Shown here in pieces: positions 8,254 through 16,991 of a DNA stretch of 54,761 nucleotides. Numbering within the stretch: the first letter of the stretch is position 1; every line of letters starts with the position of its first letter. The stretch lies in contig JAODNN010000049.1 of NCBI GenBank assembly GCA_025465355.1, positions 1 to 54,761 of the forward strand, read 5' to 3'. Position numbers and translations under genes: made by a program. The notes under the pieces were generated by a model. It searched no databases. It had not been told where the DNA came from and worked only from the letters and a program-made list of their open reading frames with translations. The stretch comes from Blastococcus sp. (GTDB lineage Bacteria > Actinomycetota > Actinomycetes > Mycobacteriales > Geodermatophilaceae).

Positions 8254-9941
8254 TCTCGCCGCGACCCCGGCAGCTCCACTCGATCGGCGTCCGCCCAGGA
8301 CCCGACGACGGCGACGTCGAGCGGGAAGTCGACGGGGAACGTGCCGAACAGGAGCCGCCCGGCCTCGGCCGCGGCGCGGCGTACCTCCTCGGTGACGGCC
8401 TCGGCGAGGTGCTCGGGGGTGTGGATGACCACCTCGTCGTGGAGGAAGAACACCAGGTGCGGCCGCTCGCTCACCGTTCCGGCGTCGCCGAGTCGCCAGA
8501 GCCGGTTGCGCAGGTCGGCCAGCCAGCACAGGGCCCACTCGGCACCGGTGCCCTGGACGACGAAGTTGCGCGTGAACCGACCCCAGGCGCGGCGGTGGCG
8601 ATCGCGCTCCTCCCGGGAGTTCCCCTCATCCAGCGGCTCCCCCAGCTCGACCGGACGCTCCGCCCATGCGCCTCTGGGAGCCGGGGACCCGCGGCCCAGC
8701 ACGGTGTGCACCACCTCGCCGCGCTCCCCCGCGCGGGCGGCCTCCTCCACCAGCCCGACGGCCCGGGGGTACCGGCGGGTCAGCCGGGGCATCATGCGCC
8801 CGCTCTCCCCCCGGGTGCCGCCGTACATCGCCCCGAGCATTCCGACCTTGGCCTCGGCACGTGTTGCCACGGCGCCGCTGGCCACCATGCCCTGGTACAG
8901 GTCGGACGAGCGCGCCGCTTCCGCCATCGCCGTGTCGCCGCTCATGCCGGCGAGCACGCGCGGCTCCAGCTGAGCGACGTCCGCCACGACGAACCGCCAG
9001 CCGGCGTCGGCGACCGCCGCCGGCCGCACCTGCGTGGGGACCGACAGGGCTCCGCCACCGTTGGATGCCCACCGTCCGGTGACCACACCGCCCGGCACGA
9101 AGTACGAGCGGAACCGGCCGTCGCGCACCCAGGCCTCCAGCCACGCCCAGCCATTGGCCTGGAGGAGCCGCGACAGCTTCTTGTACTCGAGCAGTGCCGG
9201 TATCCCGGGGTGATCGAGCTGTTCGAGCGTCCACGAGCGGGTGTCGCTCACCGGCAATCCCGCGGCCTGCAGGACGCGCAGAAGGCCGCCCGGTGAGTCG
9301 GGATTGAGGTCAGGGGCGCGGAAAGCCCCGCGGATCTCCCGCAGCAGCCGCTCGAGCACCTCCGGCCGCTGACCGGGCCCTGGCCGGGGGCCCAGCAGCT
9401 CGGTCAGCAAGCGGTCGTGCACCTCTGCCCGCCACGGCAGCCCCGCATGGGTCATCTCCGCGGCCACCAGCGCGCCGGAGGACTCGGCCGCGAGCAGCAG
9501 GCCGAGGCGACCTGGCTCCGCGGACGCGGCGAGGGCCACCTTCTGACGCTCGTGCTCGGCGACCGGGTCGAGACGGTCGGCAGGATCGTCGAGCGGGAAG
9601 AGGGCGTGGTCGGCGACCGTCACCGGCTCCAGTGCGTCCCACCCCGGGGTCTCGTCATGGCCCAGCAGGGACTGGTCGACGAACGGCGACCTCCGAAGAA
9701 CGGCATGACAGAGCCGCAGGTCCGTGCAGCGCCCTACCCGGACACCGGCCGCCAGGAGCGCCGGGTACCACCGGGTGGTGTCGTCCCACACCAAGCGGAC
9801 CGGCGAGAACTCCCGCTCCCGGACGAACCGGGCGAGCTCCACGGTCGAGAGCCGGGTGACCGCGACCGTCGTCCCGTCGTCGGCGTGTTCCCGCGCCTCC
9901 AGGGCCCCCTCGCCGCGGCGCAGCAGGACGACGCGGTTCAC
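8145..9941 (-). CDS. Family A DNA polymerase with degenerate 3'-5' exonuclease-like N-terminus
   Basis: This is a PolA-like enzyme of the group annotated in actinobacteria as bifunctional 3'-5' exonuclease/DNA polymerase, distinct from the housekeeping Pol I because it lacks the N-terminal 5' nuclease. In the 598 residues, polymerase motif A appears as DVAQLEPRVLAGMSGD, motif B as AKVGMLGAMYGG and motif C as FFLHDEVVIHT, so catalysis is plausible. The first 190 residues are poorly conserved and the exonuclease carboxylates are not obvious. The residues after WADADRVELPG are a low-complexity tail encoded within the 109-base overlap with the convergent membrane-protein gene. It probably acts in repair or damage tolerance, but no partner genes are adjacent. 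Confidence 0.85.
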   Translation of the reverse strand: MNRVVLLRRGEGALEAREHADDGTTVAVTRLSTVELARFVREREFSPVRLVWDDTTRWYPALLAAGVRVGRCTDLRLCHAVLRRSPFVDQSLLGHDETPGWDALEPVTVADHALFPLDDPADRLDPVAEHERQKVALAASAEPGRLGLLLAAESSGALVAAEMTHAGLPWRAEVHDRLLTELLGPRPGPGQRPEVLERLLREIRGAFRAPDLNPDSPGGLLRVLQAAGLPVSDTRSWTLEQLDHPGIPALLEYKKLSRLLQANGWAWLEAWVRDGRFRSYFVPGGVVTGRWASNGGGALSVPTQVRPAAVADAGWRFVVADVAQLEPRVLAGMSGDTAMAEAARSSDLYQGMVASGAVATRAEAKVGMLGAMYGGTRGESGRMMPRLTRRYPRAVGLVEEAARAGERGEVVHTVLGRGSPAPRGAWAERPVELGEPLDEGNSREERDRHRRAWGRFTRNFVVQGTGAEWALCWLADLRNRLWRLGDAGTVSERPHLVFFLHDEVVIHTPEHLAEAVTEEVRRAAAEAGRLLFGTFPVDFPLDVAVVGSWADADRVELPGSRRDQDRLNPGSPISRSIDGGGGTSETGSTRGTSSGAAT

Positions 9942-10025
9942 CAGTGCAGTGTCGCCGAAGGGTCCGACAGCTACGTGGAGGGCGCCGGTCCCTCCGAGGG
10001 ACTCACCCGCTCTCAGGGGGACAGA

Positions 10026-10304
10026 TCAGAGGGACAGGACGATGCTGCGCAGCACGATGACGGCCAGGAAGACCACGGTGAAGGCCAGGTCGATCGCCAC
10101 CGGGCCCACCCGCATGGGCGGCAGGACCCGGCGCACGCGCCCGATCACCGGCTCGGTGACGGCGTGCGTCCACCCCCGGGCACGAACCAGCCCGCCTCCG
10201 CCCGCGGGAGCCAGCACGCCGACCCAGTCCAGGACGATCCGTGCGACCAGGATCAGCTCGAAGATCAACAAGGCGAGCCCCAGGAGGGCGCCGACAGCGT
10301 TCAT
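10026..10304 (-). CDS. YggT family membrane protein
   Basis: This 92-residue protein has two hydrophobic helices (about residues 3-24 and 68-90) around a loop containing RARGWTHAVTEPVIGRVRRVLPP, the family's T-EP-lxPxR motif. YggT proteins sit in the membrane and are often near cell division or envelope genes; a role in osmotic tolerance or division is suggested elsewhere but not settled. The ATG at 10304 has AAGGAG eight bases upstream; an upstream in-frame start lacks this. It stands 84 bases from the polymerase gene on the same strand and could share a transcript with it. Confidence 0.85.
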   Translation of the reverse strand: MNAVGALLGLALLIFELILVARIVLDWVGVLAPAGGGGLVRARGWTHAVTEPVIGRVRRVLPPMRVGPVAIDLAFTVVFLAVIVLRSIVLSL

Positions 10305-10484
10305 GTGTGCTCCTTTTCCGGGCTCCACCGTGCGCCGCCTGACTGTGAGATTCCCGTGCGTCCGCTGTGCAGGCCGCGGGAATCGAGCGGAGGGTTGCCG
10401 CGCGGCGGGACCCGCGACGCGTGACGGCTGCTCGTCCGGCCGAGGCCTTCGCCCGCCCCCTCCCCGGAGAGGTGGCCCGTGCGC

Positions 10485-10527
10485 GACGGGCGGTGGGTGC
10501 GCCTTGCCGAGCGCACCACCGCCCGTC
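10485..10527 (-). terminator. Strong hairpin terminator of the cytosine permease operon
   Basis: A 17-base-pair stem with a single bulge (10485-10502 pairing with 10511-10527, loop of eight) begins 26 bases beyond the NCS1 permease stop. It is the most stable simple hairpin I found outside the repeat segment. No T tract follows. It would end the leftward deaminase-permease transcript before the YggT gene. Confidence 0.7.
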
Positions 10528-10552
10528 CCTGATCCGGGCGTCGAGGGCGACG

Positions 10553-11989
10553 TCAGTCGCCGATGGCCGCCGCCGGCTCCGGCGCCTGCACGGTCCCCGG
10601 CAGAGCCTCACGGCGAGACCCGAGCAGCGCGTAGAGCCCACCGGCCACGAGAGCCCCTGCCAGCCAGGACAGGTCCACGTTGCCCAGCATCTTGGCGCCC
10701 GGTCCCTGCAGCACCGAGGGGATGCCGAACTCGAAGAACCAGGTGGCCACGATGCCGGCGAGGAAGGACACGACGGCGTCCCAGCGCACGTCGCCGAGAC
10801 GGGAGCGGCCCGGCGGGTCGTACAGCGCGGCGATGTCGATGCGCCGGCCGCGGATGAAGTAGAAGTGCACCGCCATGATCGACGCCCACGGGGCGACCCA
10901 CACGACGAGACTGGCCAGCCAGCCGTCCAAGGCGTGGGCGAAGTTCTCCTGGAAGATCAGCAGGATCGTGAAGCCCGTCGCGAACAGGCCGACGATATAG
11001 GCCATCGCTCGCCGCGAGATCTTCAGGTCGACCGTGAGCGCGCAGAGCGCACAGCTGTAGATGTTCAGGATGTTCGTCGCGATCGGCCCGTGCAGGACCA
11101 GGAGCAGGACCGGGACGGCCAGCGCGCCGAACACCGCCACGATGAGCTTTCCCGGGTCGGCCTCCTGCCCGATGGTCGCCACCGAGGCGCCGAGCACGCC
11201 CAGCCAGATGACCGGGATGAACTGCCCCAGGACGCTGGTGGCGTACAGCTTGCGCGCGGGGACCGAGCGCGGGACGAAGCGGGAGTAGTCGGAGGCGTAC
11301 GCCAGCCAGGTGATCCCCCAGCCGATGCCGATCGCCGTCATCACCGTGCTCATGGCGCTCAGCCGGGCGGCCCCCGTCAGTCCGGCGCCGCTGTAGCCCC
11401 AGTTCACGTCGAGCTTGGTCCACGCGACCACCGTCATGCCCAGGAGCACGACCAGCGTCACGGGCACGGTGTACTTCTCGAAGGCGGCGATCCACCGGAA
11501 CCCGTTCGCGGCGATGTATGTCTGCAGCGCCATGACGACGAGCACGATCGCGATCTTCATGGCGATGCCGCCGTGGATCCCGAGCTGTCCCAACAGCGCC
11601 AGGACGAGGTCCAGAACGATCCAGGTGTTGACCGCGCACCAGCCTGCCGAGGTGACGCCCTGGATGATGGCCGGCAGGTAAGCGCCTCGACGGCCGAACG
11701 CGCTCCGGGTGAGCACCATCTGGCTCACGCCGGTGCGCTGCCCCATGAGCACGAAGAAGCCGAAGACGGCCATGCCGACGAGGTTGCCGAGCACCAGCAC
11801 CAGGACGGTGTCGGCGAGGCTGAGGCCGAGGACGATGCCGAGTGCACCCAGCACCCAGTTGATCGGTGCGATGTTGGCGCCGGCCCAGATCCAGAACTGG
11901 TGCATGGCGGTGGACCCTCGGCGCTCGTCCGGCACGGGATCGAGGGCGTGCTGGTGGTCGTCGAGGTCCGGTTCCGCGGAAGTGGTCAT
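10553..11989 (-). CDS. NCS1 family nucleobase permease, probably for cytosine
   Basis: This 478-residue member of the nucleobase:cation symporter-1 family has about twelve membrane segments. Family features include the early WAGANIAPINW stretch in helix 1 and GIGWGITWLAYASDYSRFVP in the mid-region. NCS1 carriers move cytosine, purines, uracil, thiamine, hydantoins or allantoin. The substrate is inferred as cytosine from the deaminase gene 34 bases upstream on the same strand. I chose the ATG at 11989 (MTTSAEPD); the longer frame would overlap the deaminase and adds only polar residues. A strong hairpin follows the gene. Confidence 0.88.
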   Translation of the reverse strand: MTTSAEPDLDDHQHALDPVPDERRGSTAMHQFWIWAGANIAPINWVLGALGIVLGLSLADTVLVLVLGNLVGMAVFGFFVLMGQRTGVSQMVLTRSAFGRRGAYLPAIIQGVTSAGWCAVNTWIVLDLVLALLGQLGIHGGIAMKIAIVLVVMALQTYIAANGFRWIAAFEKYTVPVTLVVLLGMTVVAWTKLDVNWGYSGAGLTGAARLSAMSTVMTAIGIGWGITWLAYASDYSRFVPRSVPARKLYATSVLGQFIPVIWLGVLGASVATIGQEADPGKLIVAVFGALAVPVLLLVLHGPIATNILNIYSCALCALTVDLKISRRAMAYIVGLFATGFTILLIFQENFAHALDGWLASLVVWVAPWASIMAVHFYFIRGRRIDIAALYDPPGRSRLGDVRWDAVVSFLAGIVATWFFEFGIPSVLQGPGAKMLGNVDLSWLAGALVAGGLYALLGSRREALPGTVQAPEPAAAIGD

Positions 11990-12023
11990 GTCGATGTCCC
12001 TGAGGTCGATGGGGAGTGCGGGG

Positions 12024-12482
12024 TCAGATGTCGTCCTCGACACCGATGTCCTCGTTCCACAGCGACGGTTCGGTCGCGATGAAGTCGGTCATCAGGTCAA
12101 GGCACTCGGGCAGATCCAGGACGACGACATCGACCCCGTTGGCACGCAGCCATTGCTCGCTGGCCTCGAACGTGCGGTTCTCGCCGATGACGACGCGGGG
12201 AATGCCGTAGAGCAGCACCGTGCCGGCGCACATCTGGCACGGCGAGAGGGTCGTGTAGAGCGTGGCGCGGTGATAGACCACGGCCGGCAGCCGGCCGATG
12301 TTCTCCAGGCAGTCGGTCTCCCCGTGCCGGATCGCGCTGCCCAGTTGGACGCGCCGATTGCGACCCACCCCCAGCACGTCCCCGTCCACGACGAGGGCGG
12401 CACCGATGGGGATGCCTCCCTCGTCCCGCCCCACACGCGCCTGCTCCACCGCGATTTTCATGAATGAGAGGTGTTCGTCCAC
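12024..12482 (-). CDS. Fungal-type cytosine deaminase (cytidine deaminase-like fold)
   Basis: This predicted zinc hydrolase converts cytosine to uracil plus ammonia. The 152 residues closely follow yeast Fcy1: EGGIPIGAALVV, the zinc/proton-shuttle HGETDCLEN, the zinc Cys pair SPCQMC, LYGIPRVVIGEN and the C-terminal FIATEPSLWNEDIG. This family is unrelated to the amidohydrolase CodA common in bacteria. GTG at 12482 is preferred because homologous residues begin upstream of the internal ATG at 12461, which lacks a ribosome binding site; the start is uncertain. It pairs with the NCS1 permease downstream and a divergent PucR regulator, so cytosine uptake and salvage or nitrogen scavenging is the likely role. 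Confidence 0.88.
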   Translation of the reverse strand: MDEHLSFMKIAVEQARVGRDEGGIPIGAALVVDGDVLGVGRNRRVQLGSAIRHGETDCLENIGRLPAVVYHRATLYTTLSPCQMCAGTVLLYGIPRVVIGENRTFEASEQWLRANGVDVVVLDLPECLDLMTDFIATEPSLWNEDIGVEDDI

Positions 12483-12620
12483 GCCGTCCTGTCCTGTCCC
12501 GTCGTCGTCGCCGTCGACCCGAGGTGGGCACGAGGGCGTGATCAACGAGCAGTGTGTGACCCGCGCCATACCGGACCTCAGGGGCAGGACGTCCAACGTT
12601 CGGGTGGAGGTCTTGACGAT

Positions 12621-14207
12621 GTGTCCTCCCCCCGCCACCGTGGCCCGGTGCTCATCCCTCTCTCCCAGGTGCTTTCGCTGCCCGAGGTGGCCGCAGCGTC
12701 GCCCGCGGTCCTGCTCGGTGACCCCGACCGGACACTGATCCGCTGGGTGCACTCCTCCGAGGTCTTCGAGATGGGGCCACTGCTCACCGGTGGCGAACTG
12801 CTGCTCACCACGGGGCTGGGCCTGCGGGGCACCTCGGCCGCTGCGCAGGAGCAGTACGTCGAGGCGCTCGCCGAGGCGGGTCTCGCCACCCTCGCACTCG
12901 AACTGGGACGCACCTTCTCCGAGGTGCCGGAGCCTCTCCTCCGCGCGGCCGCACGACGCCACCTCACCGTCATCTCGTTGCGGGAGGTGGTGCCCTTCGC
13001 CGTCATCGTCGAGGCCTTCCACCGACTCGAGATGGACCGGGAGGTGGCCGGGCTCCGCCGCGGCGAGCGCATCTGGCGGGAGCTGACCGGGGGCGTGCTG
13101 GATCGTGGGGGTCTGCACGCGCTCGTCCGGCGGATCGCAGACCTGGCGGGCGGCAAGGCCTTCCTGGTCGCCCGTGACGGGCGACTGGTCGCCGCCTCCC
13201 ACCCGGCCACGGTGGCACCGGAGGCGACCCGCGAGAACAGCCGTCCGGTGGAGGTCGAAGGTACGTCCTGGGGCACGTTGATCCTCGATACCCGCCGCGG
13301 TCAGCTGCGCAGCGCGGTGCTGGACCGTGCTCCGCACGTGGTGGCGCTGGAACTCGGTCACGCCAGCATCGCCCAGGACGGGGTCGCCCTGGCCAGCGCG
13401 CTGCTGTACGACCTGGTCCACGACCGGCTGCCATCGGTCGAGGAGTTGCACGCCCGATCCGAGATCGCGGGATTCCCCAGTGCGCGGGGGCGGCCGCTGG
13501 TCGCCATCTCCGTGGCCGGGGACCGGCGGGTGCAGCGGGCGCTGCTCAGCTCGAGCGCCCAGCGCGCCTGTACGGAGGTCTTCGGCGTCTGCCTCGTCGG
13601 TGAGGTCGACGAGGAGGTGGTCATGGTCGTCCGGGTTCCCCGGGGTGGTGACGCCCGCCTCCGGGAACGGCTGGACCTGCTCTCCGGGAAGCTCTCCGAT
13701 GCCATGGAGAGAACCACCGGGCATTCGATCATCGCGGTCACGGCAGGGTCCCCCGTCGAGGAGATGGACGAACTTGCACGATCGATCGCGCAGTCCCGGG
13801 AGGTGGCCGCGATCGCCCGCCGGCTGGGCACCCACCGCGGCGCGATGCTCGCCCGGGATCTGGGGATCTACCGGCTGCTGGCGCAGCTTCAGAGCGGGCC
13901 GGAGCTGTCCGTCTTCCTCCGTGAGCAGCTCGGCCCGCTCCTCGACCACGACGCCGCCCATGGCACCGAGTTGCTGCGCACCCTCGATGCCTACCTCCGC
14001 CATGGACTGGCCAAGACGGAGACCGCCGGCGCTCTCGGCGTTCGCCGGCAGACGCTGTACAACCGGCTGACCCGTATCGACGAGCTGCTGGGCGGGGGTC
14101 CACTGAGCGACTACGAGCGGCGCACCGCGCTCAGCGTGGCCCTGCACGCCTGGCAGTTGCGCACCGGACTTCACCCCGGGCATCGGCTCACGCCGAGTGC
14201 CGGCTGA
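12621..14207 (+). CDS. PucR family transcriptional regulator
   Basis: The 528-residue protein has an N-terminal PucR-type ligand domain (about residues 10-130, with LPEVAAASPAVLLGDPDR and GGELLLTTGLGL), a central region, and a C-terminal HTH_30 domain (AHGTELLRTLDAYLRHG, then ETAGALGVRRQTLYNRLTRI). PucR relatives sense purine or nucleobase status and activate catabolic genes. It is divergent from the cytosine deaminase and permease genes across about 140 bases, so it probably regulates them and itself. GTG at 12621 follows GGAGG by ten bases; a GTG at 12648 is an alternative start. No obvious operator dyad stands out in the intergenic region. Confidence 0.88.
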   Translation: MSSPRHRGPVLIPLSQVLSLPEVAAASPAVLLGDPDRTLIRWVHSSEVFEMGPLLTGGELLLTTGLGLRGTSAAAQEQYVEALAEAGLATLALELGRTFSEVPEPLLRAAARRHLTVISLREVVPFAVIVEAFHRLEMDREVAGLRRGERIWRELTGGVLDRGGLHALVRRIADLAGGKAFLVARDGRLVAASHPATVAPEATRENSRPVEVEGTSWGTLILDTRRGQLRSAVLDRAPHVVALELGHASIAQDGVALASALLYDLVHDRLPSVEELHARSEIAGFPSARGRPLVAISVAGDRRVQRALLSSSAQRACTEVFGVCLVGEVDEEVVMVVRVPRGGDARLRERLDLLSGKLSDAMERTTGHSIIAVTAGSPVEEMDELARSIAQSREVAAIARRLGTHRGAMLARDLGIYRLLAQLQSGPELSVFLREQLGPLLDHDAAHGTELLRTLDAYLRHGLAKTETAGALGVRRQTLYNRLTRIDELLGGGPLSDYERRTALSVALHAWQLRTGLHPGHRLTPSAG

Positions 14208-14294
14208 GCGGCCGGCCCTCGAGCGGCGACTCGTCCACCCAGCGGCGGGACGGCAGCGGGGGAACCCCCGACCGAAGCCCGTAGCCGCCGACGA

Positions 14295-15359
14295 TCAGGA
14301 ATCCTCGAACGCTCCGTCTCTCTGTGCCCGAATCGGATCGTCTCGCCCGGAGGACACCCGCCGTGGGATGAACAGCCCGTCGCGGAGCGCGCGGACGGCG
14401 AGCCCGGTCCGTGACGGGGCGGCCAGCAGGTACCCGCTCCGGTGGATCCGCTCGGCGACGACCTGCGTCGAGATCTCCAGTGCCACGGCGATGCGCTCGT
14501 CGGTCGCTCCCGCGACGACGAAGCCGAGGATGTCCAGATCCTGGCGGGTCAGGCCCCGCAGATCGGGGGCCGGGGAGACCAGGACGATGCCCCTCAGGTG
14601 GTCCACCCCGCCACCGCGGCAGTCCAGCACGCCGATCCGCAGCAGCCGCCCTGTGCCCCCGCCGTCCGGCGCGGGGTGGAGGAAGACCGCGTAGGCGTCA
14701 CCCGCGTCCAGCCGCTCGACGGCCTCGGCGAGGACCGGCGACCCCGGGACGAGGACCGTGTGGTCGGGCAGGCCCGGCAACCGCACCGCGCTGCCCCCGC
14801 GGGTGACCACGACACCGGCGACGGCGTCACCCACGACCCTCGCGGCGGAGCGGATCTCGCGCATCCGGTCGACCGCGTGCGCCATCACCCGGGCGACCGC
14901 GCCGATCCTGTCCCGCTCGTCGACGGTCGGCCGGGAGCTGGACTCGGCGAGGACCGTCAGGTGCCCGACATGCCTGCCGTCGGGGGTGAACAACCCCACC
15001 CCGACGGAGCCGGCGTAGCCGGCCGGCCACAGGTACTGCGGCCAGCAGAGCGTGTCCTCGGCCGGCATGGGGAGGTCGGTGTGTCGCAGCGGCACGGTGA
15101 GCCGGTTGAGACCGATGAGGTCCAACTCGGTGTCGCCTTCTGGGCTCTCGCAGTAGGCGTGCAGCGCCTCGACGTCTCCGGTGGCGGCCAGTGCGTAACG
15201 GGCCTGCCGTTCGGGGTCCCGCACCGAGAGCGACGCCGCATCGAAGGGCACCACCCCGCCCAGCACCTCGAGGATCTGCTCGGCTCGTTCACCGACCGAG
15301 ACCGGTTCGACGGCGATCTGCACGACCGCCGCGGTGAGCGCCATCGTCGAGGGGTCCAT
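14295..15359 (-). CDS. GAF-like sensor with LuxR-type helix-turn-helix
   Basis: The 354-residue regulator has a GAF-like region (about residues 10-165; VPFDAASLSVRDPE and SVGVGLFTPDGRHVGHLTVLAE) followed by a linker and a C-terminal LuxR/GerE-type DNA-binding segment starting LTRQDLDILGFVVAGATDERIAVALEIS (given in two parts: LTRQDLDILGFV and ATDERIAVALEIS). Histidine kinase or receiver domains are absent, so it is a one-component sensor. The ATG at 15359 has GGGAGG nine bases upstream; an ATG at 15383 with GGAGG thirteen bases upstream is an alternative. It is divergent from the DUF2267 gene and convergent with PucR. Ligand and targets cannot be inferred. Confidence 0.8.
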   Translation of the reverse strand: MDPSTMALTAAVVQIAVEPVSVGERAEQILEVLGGVVPFDAASLSVRDPERQARYALAATGDVEALHAYCESPEGDTELDLIGLNRLTVPLRHTDLPMPAEDTLCWPQYLWPAGYAGSVGVGLFTPDGRHVGHLTVLAESSSRPTVDERDRIGAVARVMAHAVDRMREIRSAARVVGDAVAGVVVTRGGSAVRLPGLPDHTVLVPGSPVLAEAVERLDAGDAYAVFLHPAPDGGGTGRLLRIGVLDCRGGGVDHLRGIVLVSPAPDLRGLTRQDLDILGFVVAGATDERIAVALEISTQVVAERIHRSGYLLAAPSRTGLAVRALRDGLFIPRRVSSGRDDPIRAQRDGAFEDS

Positions 15360-15508
15360 GCCCGCGAACCTCCCGTAGTCCATGGCGAGCCGACGCCTCC
15401 GAGTAAAGACCCGCTGGTCAGGCGGCTCAATGCGATCACCTGTGCGCGCCGCAGCGTCGCCCGACTTGATCCCTCTGTGCCACCACCTGTCGGACCCGGA
15501 CCGGCGGC

Positions 15509-15533
15509 GTTCAACGCTCGGCCCCCGGGGTAC
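15509..15533 (+). promoter_or_regulatory. Candidate SigB/SigF-type promoter of the DUF2267 gene
   Basis: GTTC (15509-15512) and GGGTAC (15528-15533) are separated by 15 bases, close to the GTTT-N15-GGGTA pattern of actinobacterial general-stress sigma factors. It lies 38 bases before the DUF2267 GTG. A single match in GC-rich DNA is weak evidence. Confidence 0.35.
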
Positions 15534-15571
15534 GAGGACAGGGGTCGGGAAACGTCCCTGGGAGGCGCCGC

Positions 15572-15985
15572 GTGGACCACGACCAGTTCATCGAGCTCGT
15601 CCGCGAACGAGCAAAGGTCCCGGCGTCGCGGCGTCTGGACGGGATGCCCCTGACGGACCGGGAGATGGCCGAGAACCTCAGCCGGGCAACGCTGCAGGTC
15701 CTCTCCCAGCGGATCAGCGGAGGCGAGGCGCGCGACCTGGCCGATCAGCTGCCGGCGGAGTTCGAGGATGCGCTGCGCCCGCAGCACGAGCACGCCGAGC
15801 CGTTCGACCTCGAGGTGTTCATCCAGCGGGTCGCCGACCGTGCCTTCGTCGACTTCGAGGCCGCGAGGGCCGGGGTGCGGGCAGTGTTCCAGACGCTGCG
15901 CGAGGCCGTGACGGGCAACGAGTTCGCGGACGTACTGGCGCAGCTGCCCCGGGAGTACGCCGAGCTACTCGAGGAGGCCGGCTGA
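15572..15985 (+). CDS. DUF2267 domain protein
   Basis: The 137-residue soluble, acidic, mostly helical protein fits DUF2267: an N-terminal MDHDQFIELVRERAK helix, RATLQVLSQRISGGEARDLA, QLPAEFEDAL, then a second similar half with AVFQTLREAVTGNEFADVLAQ and QLPREYAELL. The two halves look like an internal duplication. The GTG has GGGAGG upstream. DUF2267 proteins are often linked to stress regulons, which fits the candidate stress-type promoter before it, but no biochemical function is known. It ends seven bases from the convergent oxidoreductase gene. Confidence 0.85.
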   Translation: MDHDQFIELVRERAKVPASRRLDGMPLTDREMAENLSRATLQVLSQRISGGEARDLADQLPAEFEDALRPQHEHAEPFDLEVFIQRVADRAFVDFEAARAGVRAVFQTLREAVTGNEFADVLAQLPREYAELLEEAG

Positions 15986-15992
15986 CCGGGTC

Positions 15993-16892
15993 TCACGGCA
16001 GCAGGACGAGCTTGCCCCGGACATGCCCGGCCCGGCTCTCCGCATAGGCCTCGCCGATCCGCTCCAGTGGGAACGTGCCCGCGATCGGCAGCTCCAGCCG
16101 CCCGGCGGCAAGGAGGTCGGCGACCTGCTCCATCCGCGCGGCCTGCCCGGCACCGCCCGTGCTGACCTGCACGCCCAGCTCGCGGGCGCCGAAGTCGGCG
16201 ATGGTCACCACCTTGGCCGGGTCGCCCGTGAGCTCCACCAGGTCGCGCACCGAACCCCTGCCCGCCGTGTCGACGCCGCCGTCGACCCCCTCGGGGGCAA
16301 GGGCCCGCACACGGTCGGCCAGCCCGGGTCCGTGTTCGGTCGGCAGCGCGCCGAGTGACCGGACGAAGTCCTGGTTGGCCTCCCCGGCCGTGCCGATCAC
16401 GCGCAGCCCACGGCTGATGGCCACCTGCACCGTCACGCCGCCCACCCCACCGCTGGCGCCGTCGACGACGACGGTCTGGCCGGGCTGCAACCCGAGCAGA
16501 TCCAGGACCCGGACGGCCGTCTCGGCGGCAACGCCCAGCCCGCCGGCGACCTCGAAGGACGCTGCGTCGGGCTTCTGCGCCCACGCTGAGAGGACGGCGT
16601 ACTGCGCGGCCGAACCGGTGGCGGCCTGGCCGAACACGGCGTCGCCGACCCGCACGCCCGTCACCCCCTCCCCCACCTCGTCGACCACACCGGCCGCGTC
16701 GATGCCGGGCACCTTGGGCTCGCCGGCGGAACCGCCCATCATCCCGCCGACGATCTTCCAGTCGACCGGGTTCACCCCGGCCGCCCGCACGGCGACGCGG
16801 ACCTGGCCGGGCCCGGCGTGCGGCTCCTCGATCTCGGAGACGGACAGGACGTCGCTGGGTTCCCCGGTCTCGGTGTAAACGGCTGCACGCAT
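15993..16892 (-). CDS. Zinc-independent NADP-dependent quinone oxidoreductase-like protein (MDR superfamily)
   Basis: The 299-residue protein belongs to the medium-chain dehydrogenase/reductase superfamily, quinone oxidoreductase branch. It has the N-terminal GroES-like domain (MRAAVYTETGEPSDVL, VRAAGVNPVDWK, PGIDAAGVVDEVGEGV) and the Rossmann motif DGASGGVGGVTVQVA (about residues 155-170). Zinc-binding Cys residues of alcohol dehydrogenases are absent. The ATG at 16892 follows GGGAGG. It probably reduces quinones or enones with NADPH; the natural substrate is not evident. It is divergent from the PsiE-like gene and stands alone. Confidence 0.9.
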   Translation of the reverse strand: MRAAVYTETGEPSDVLSVSEIEEPHAGPGQVRVAVRAAGVNPVDWKIVGGMMGGSAGEPKVPGIDAAGVVDEVGEGVTGVRVGDAVFGQAATGSAAQYAVLSAWAQKPDAASFEVAGGLGVAAETAVRVLDLLGLQPGQTVVVDGASGGVGGVTVQVAISRGLRVIGTAGEANQDFVRSLGALPTEHGPGLADRVRALAPEGVDGGVDTAGRGSVRDLVELTGDPAKVVTIADFGARELGVQVSTGGAGQAARMEQVADLLAAGRLELPIAGTFPLERIGEAYAESRAGHVRGKLVLLP

Positions 16893-16991
16893 GGCGGTCC
16901 TCCCGTGAGCGGACGGGTCTGTGCACGCGCAAACCGCGAACCCTCGGACGGCATTCCGGTGGCCGCACGAGGCGCGGGGTACCCCGGGACC

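Noticed and set aside
6742-8538. Minus-strand frame opposite the phosphatase-like membrane protein.
   Set aside because: Low-complexity Arg/Gly/Asp antisense translation with no motif.
10349-10384. Inverted repeat GATTCCCG...CGGGAATC upstream of the YggT gene as an operator.
   Set aside because: The arms are 20 bases apart and GC-rich; no regulator is linked, so I left it unlabelled.
12483-14183. A long minus-strand open frame that extends the cytosine deaminase N-terminus across the PucR gene.
   Set aside because: It is antisense to a well-supported PucR protein and its residues are low-complexity; only the C-terminal 152 codons match a family.
16974-16983. GGGGTACCCC before the PsiE-like gene as a stress-sigma -10 element.
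   Set aside because: No matching -35 at the right spacing; the palindrome alone is weak.
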